From contig JAVTLE010000021.1 of the NCBI GenBank assembly GCA_033439295.1, forward strand, positions 3,100,009 through 3,164,008: DNA of 64,000 nt, given 5' to 3'. This document shows, piece after piece, positions 61,501-64,000 of this stretch; within the stretch, counting starts at the first letter, position 1, and the number at the start of each line of letters is the position of its first letter. The notes under the pieces are model-generated. The model saw only the letters and a program-made list of their open reading frames with translations, did not search any database and was not told the origin of the DNA. This DNA is from Deuterostichococcus epilithicus (lineage: Eukaryota > Chlorophyta > Trebouxiophyceae > Prasiolales > Stichococcaceae). Made by a program: the position numbers and the translations under genes.

Positions 61501-63194
61501 GCCAGGCACTGCAGGCACTTGGTGCTCACCCCTTGGTGCAGGGGCGCAGCTGACGCTCCATGCACCCCTCCCCCGTCCACCCTGCAGCAGACAGGTACAG
61601 CTAACAAGCAGAAGTCGGATCATTTGACCTATGCCTGAGTCCAACTGCACACGCAACAGTTTATTGTGGGCACAAATTTGCTTCCGCCATCCCTGAAGGT
61701 CGCAAGGCGTGGATGGAAAGTGCCAAGGACGGTTGCTGTTGCTGCAAGAATGGTTCGTGCACCATGCATCGCGACTTGGGCGCCTGCCTGGTGCCTCGAC
61801 CTGGCAGCGACTCACCGGCGGGGCACAGGCAGAAGCCAAAGTCCGCATGGCACACGCCCACGCCGTTGCAGTTGTTGGGGCAGTCCCGGGTACCGTGCGG
61901 CGGCGGCTGCGCAGCAGGCCACGCTGGCGATTGCACGCATTTGAGCAGGGTCGGGGAGCCGTGCACAATGCATGGCATCCGCAATGTGGCCAATGCCTGC
62001 CAAGCACCGCCAATCCCTGAAACCCTACTGCTGGCGCCTGGCTTAGTCGCCGGGAGGCCCCGTCACTTGCACAATGACAGCCAGCCTGTGCTGACGTCAT
62101 ACACTGCATGACAAGATTGGGCGTTGCCAAGCACAGCGGCCAGCATTGGCATCAATGGAGGAGTGGAGCTAGCTGGCCAGGAGGTTGATCCACCAAGCAT
62201 GGTGCTGCATCGCTGTGCTTGGCATTGTCGAGCTACGAACTGAGGGCCGCGGGCCTAGGCCCCACGAGGGCCTGAGGCCCAGGAGTGCCTAGCCCCTCCA
62301 GACGGAATAATAGTTCCGATCTCCAGAGTCACAGTCCATACCTTTGCGGGAATGGGCTGCTGCGTGAGGTACTGGCCACACCAGGTGCCCGCGGTGCCGG
62401 CGCACCGCGCCGCGACCTCTGGCGGCAGCTGCGACAGGTCCGCCGGCGGCGGGTCCGGCACCGGCGTGGTGCCCGGCGCTCCGCTGGCGCCGCCACCGGC
62501 GCCAGCTGCCGGGTCCGGCTGCTGCGGCTGCACCTGCGGCACCTGCTGTCCTGCTTCGATGGGCTGCTCTTCCTGCTCTTCCTGCTGTTCCGATCCAGCT
62601 GCAGCGTCTTGACTGCCACCCGGCCCGCTGCCGATGGCAGCGCCACCGCCGCCATCGCGGCCGCCGTGGTCCCCTGACGACAGGAAGGCCGCAGGGTGCT
62701 CCGCATCAGCGCTGCCGCCGCCGGCGCCGCCGCCAGCGGATGTCGAGCGCCCACCCACCAGCATAGACAGCCGCTCCAGGGCCGCCTCGTCGGCGTCCGA
62801 GATGCCGCCGGAGGCCTTCAGGAAGACTTTGAGGTCCTCCAGGGCCGTCTGGGAGGAGATGAAACCCATTTACTGCCTTGGCTTTGCTGCAAATGGGATG
62901 CAGGCTGTACAAGGTGGACACAACGACCTGGTGCACGCATGAACCATGCAGCACCTGCGACATCGTTCTGCGGGATGGTACGCAATACCGCTGGACTCTT
63001 ACAAAATGGAAATCCATTTCCAAAACATCATGCACCTCAGCGTCACGGGCGTCTGATGCTGTGGGCTTCCAGGATGTGGCGGTGCTGCTCAGGCTGAATG
63101 AGGAGACAGCACGCCAGACCATGCTGTAGCCGGTGAACCCGATGGCGCAGGCCGCCATCACCAGCAGAGCTAGGAGCAGCCATACTCTGCGCAC
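55541..63194 (-). CDS. Exostosin-family (GT47) glycosyltransferase with EGF modules, type II membrane protein
   Basis: Predicted Golgi glycosyltransferase; GT47 enzymes in plants and algae build cell-wall or surface glycans. Eighteen phase-consistent exons, 883 residues: 63036-63194, 62342-62848, 61816-61906, 61257-61322, 60947-61027, 60632-60684, 60309-60412, 59661-59836, 59275-59414, 58929-59042, 58544-58664, 58159-58284, 57731-57927, 57392-57510, 56886-57049, 56430-56575, 55995-56071, 55541-55751. Seen: a short cytosolic N-terminus and membrane helix (VWLLLALLVMAACAIGF); a Gln/Gly/Pro-rich stem; EGF-like Cys patterns (CPNNCNGVGVCHADFGFCLC; CSARGECLSGFCACAPGWYG); EEGWTASRC and VCDEERADCYC, as in other algal exostosins; and an exostosin domain at about 441-790 (PLIYIYDLP, LVETFFHEMLL, GGRDHIWLSPNDEG, ILLFFRGD, NYSRGIRQRL, FALVAPGDGW, VLHGAIPVLVQDG). 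The intron after 57392 uses a GC donor. The acceptor sugar and substrate cannot be told from sequence. One undetermined base at 59925 is intronic. Confidence 0.92.
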
Positions 63195-64000
63195 ACCGCA
63201 GGCTGGCTCACAAGATGGTCGATCTGCAGTTGCTGAGGAACATGACGAGCAGAAAATGAGATGACAAGCATGTGAAGGATGCCATCACGTGATATGATTA
63301 CTCTTGCCTGCTGTTCACCCTGTTGCCTGGCTTCTCGCGGCGCCAGCGCATCTCTGCTGCGCTTCCGCTGGACTATCTAGACGGCCAAACATCAACGAAG
63401 CTGCTCGGCCTGGATGAACCGCGAGACCGAGACGAATGATATCGAGGCTACCATCGCCGACGTCTCTGGTATGCAGCTGACGAGTATAACGTGCTGTCGG
63501 AAGGCTTTTGATGCCAGCAGTGTACGGGGCGAGCTTTGCCAGCTGCACAAGCCTCGATCTGAAGCTGTAGCGCGTAGCGCAATACGCCTTTCTATGAGTT
63601 CGATGATCACAACACACTAACCGTGCGTCAGGCCAGTGTTGTCTTTTGCTGAAACAGTCCTCGTCGTTTCTCGGCAGTCGATCTGCAATGTTAAAATCGG
63701 TTAGTGCTGAACCCTACTCGTACTTGGACTGCAGCGGCCCCTCCGCAATCCGCAAGACGAGCACTTCACTGTTTGCGAAGCGTCGTATAACATTGCCAGT
63801 GGCAGAGACAGTGTCGCAAATCACGCCTGCCCGATTCGCCAGCCTCGCAGCGCAGGTGTCTGTGTGAAGCTGGGATCACCGTTGAAGCTTGCGGCAGCCC
63901 CAAGGAAACGCAACCCCTGACTGCCCCCGACATAGTCAGCACACGCAGCCATGGCGCTTCTCGGCAGCGGCTCTGTGCACATGCAAGGCCGCAGAAAGAC
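63195..64000. other. Right-edge region without a secure gene; possible terminal exon of a minus-strand gene
   Basis: It contains the upstream region of the exostosin gene. On the minus strand, 63713-63867 stays open and ends in a stop (…GVICDTVSATGNVIRRFANS…GPLQSKYE). This could be the last exon of a gene entering from the right, but no family or splice partner is visible inside the window. Confidence 0.25.

Overview
This 64 kb window is nuclear DNA of a GC-rich green alga, most likely a chlorophyte near the Chlorella group (Trebouxiophyceae). The reasons are: every gene has many short GT-AG (and some GC-AG) introns; coding exons are GC-rich with Ala/Gly/Pro-rich linkers; the gene content is plant-type (plastid-type starch-debranching enzyme, DIVARICATA-type MYB, plant-like TFIIIC90, GT47 exostosin with EGF modules); and plant/algal telomere-like TTTAGGG motifs occur in introns. 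The species assignment is an inference. Gene models were built by joining exons by hand, requiring splice sites, reading phase and family similarity to agree. Seven of the ten loci close as complete phase-consistent models, an eighth (AP-2 alpha) is phase-consistent but leaves the window, and the two duplicated loci were not resolved. No tRNA, rRNA, CRISPR array or intact transposon was recognised.

Layout. (1) 1-5492 minus: N-terminal two thirds of the AP-2 alpha adaptin trunk, running off the left edge. (2) 6019-8578 plus: p24/TMED-like cargo receptor, divergent from AP-2 alpha. (3) 9223-11305 minus: two-repeat MYB/SANT (DIVARICATA type). (4) 12066-23359 plus: very large TFIIIC90-like gene with an Agenet pair and an internally duplicated unknown domain inserted between its WD40 exons. 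(5) 23986-36474 plus: 27-exon gene of unknown function with two C2-like regions and a Cys-rich membrane-anchored C-terminus. (6) 37232-45701 minus: plastid pullulanase/limit dextrinase. (7) 46480-49765 minus: PRP38B-type splicing factor with an RS tail. (8, 9) about 50696-52477 and 53284-55038 plus: a tandem duplicate pair of an unrecognised gene; the second copy looks damaged. (10) 55541-63194 minus: type II membrane exostosin-family glycosyltransferase with EGF modules. 63195-64000 has no secure gene.

The genes are ordinary eukaryotic neighbours rather than a pathway cluster: vesicle traffic (AP-2 alpha, p24), Pol III and gene regulation (TFIIIC90, MYB), splicing (PRP38B), starch (PUL) and cell-surface glycan synthesis (exostosin). 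The most interesting signals are genomic. Degraded copies of exon ends ('exon echoes') lie in neighbouring introns of three genes. About one intron in eleven appears to use a GC donor. The TFIIIC90 gene carries a chromatin-reader-like insertion containing a novel repeated domain whose exon-intron structure was duplicated with it.
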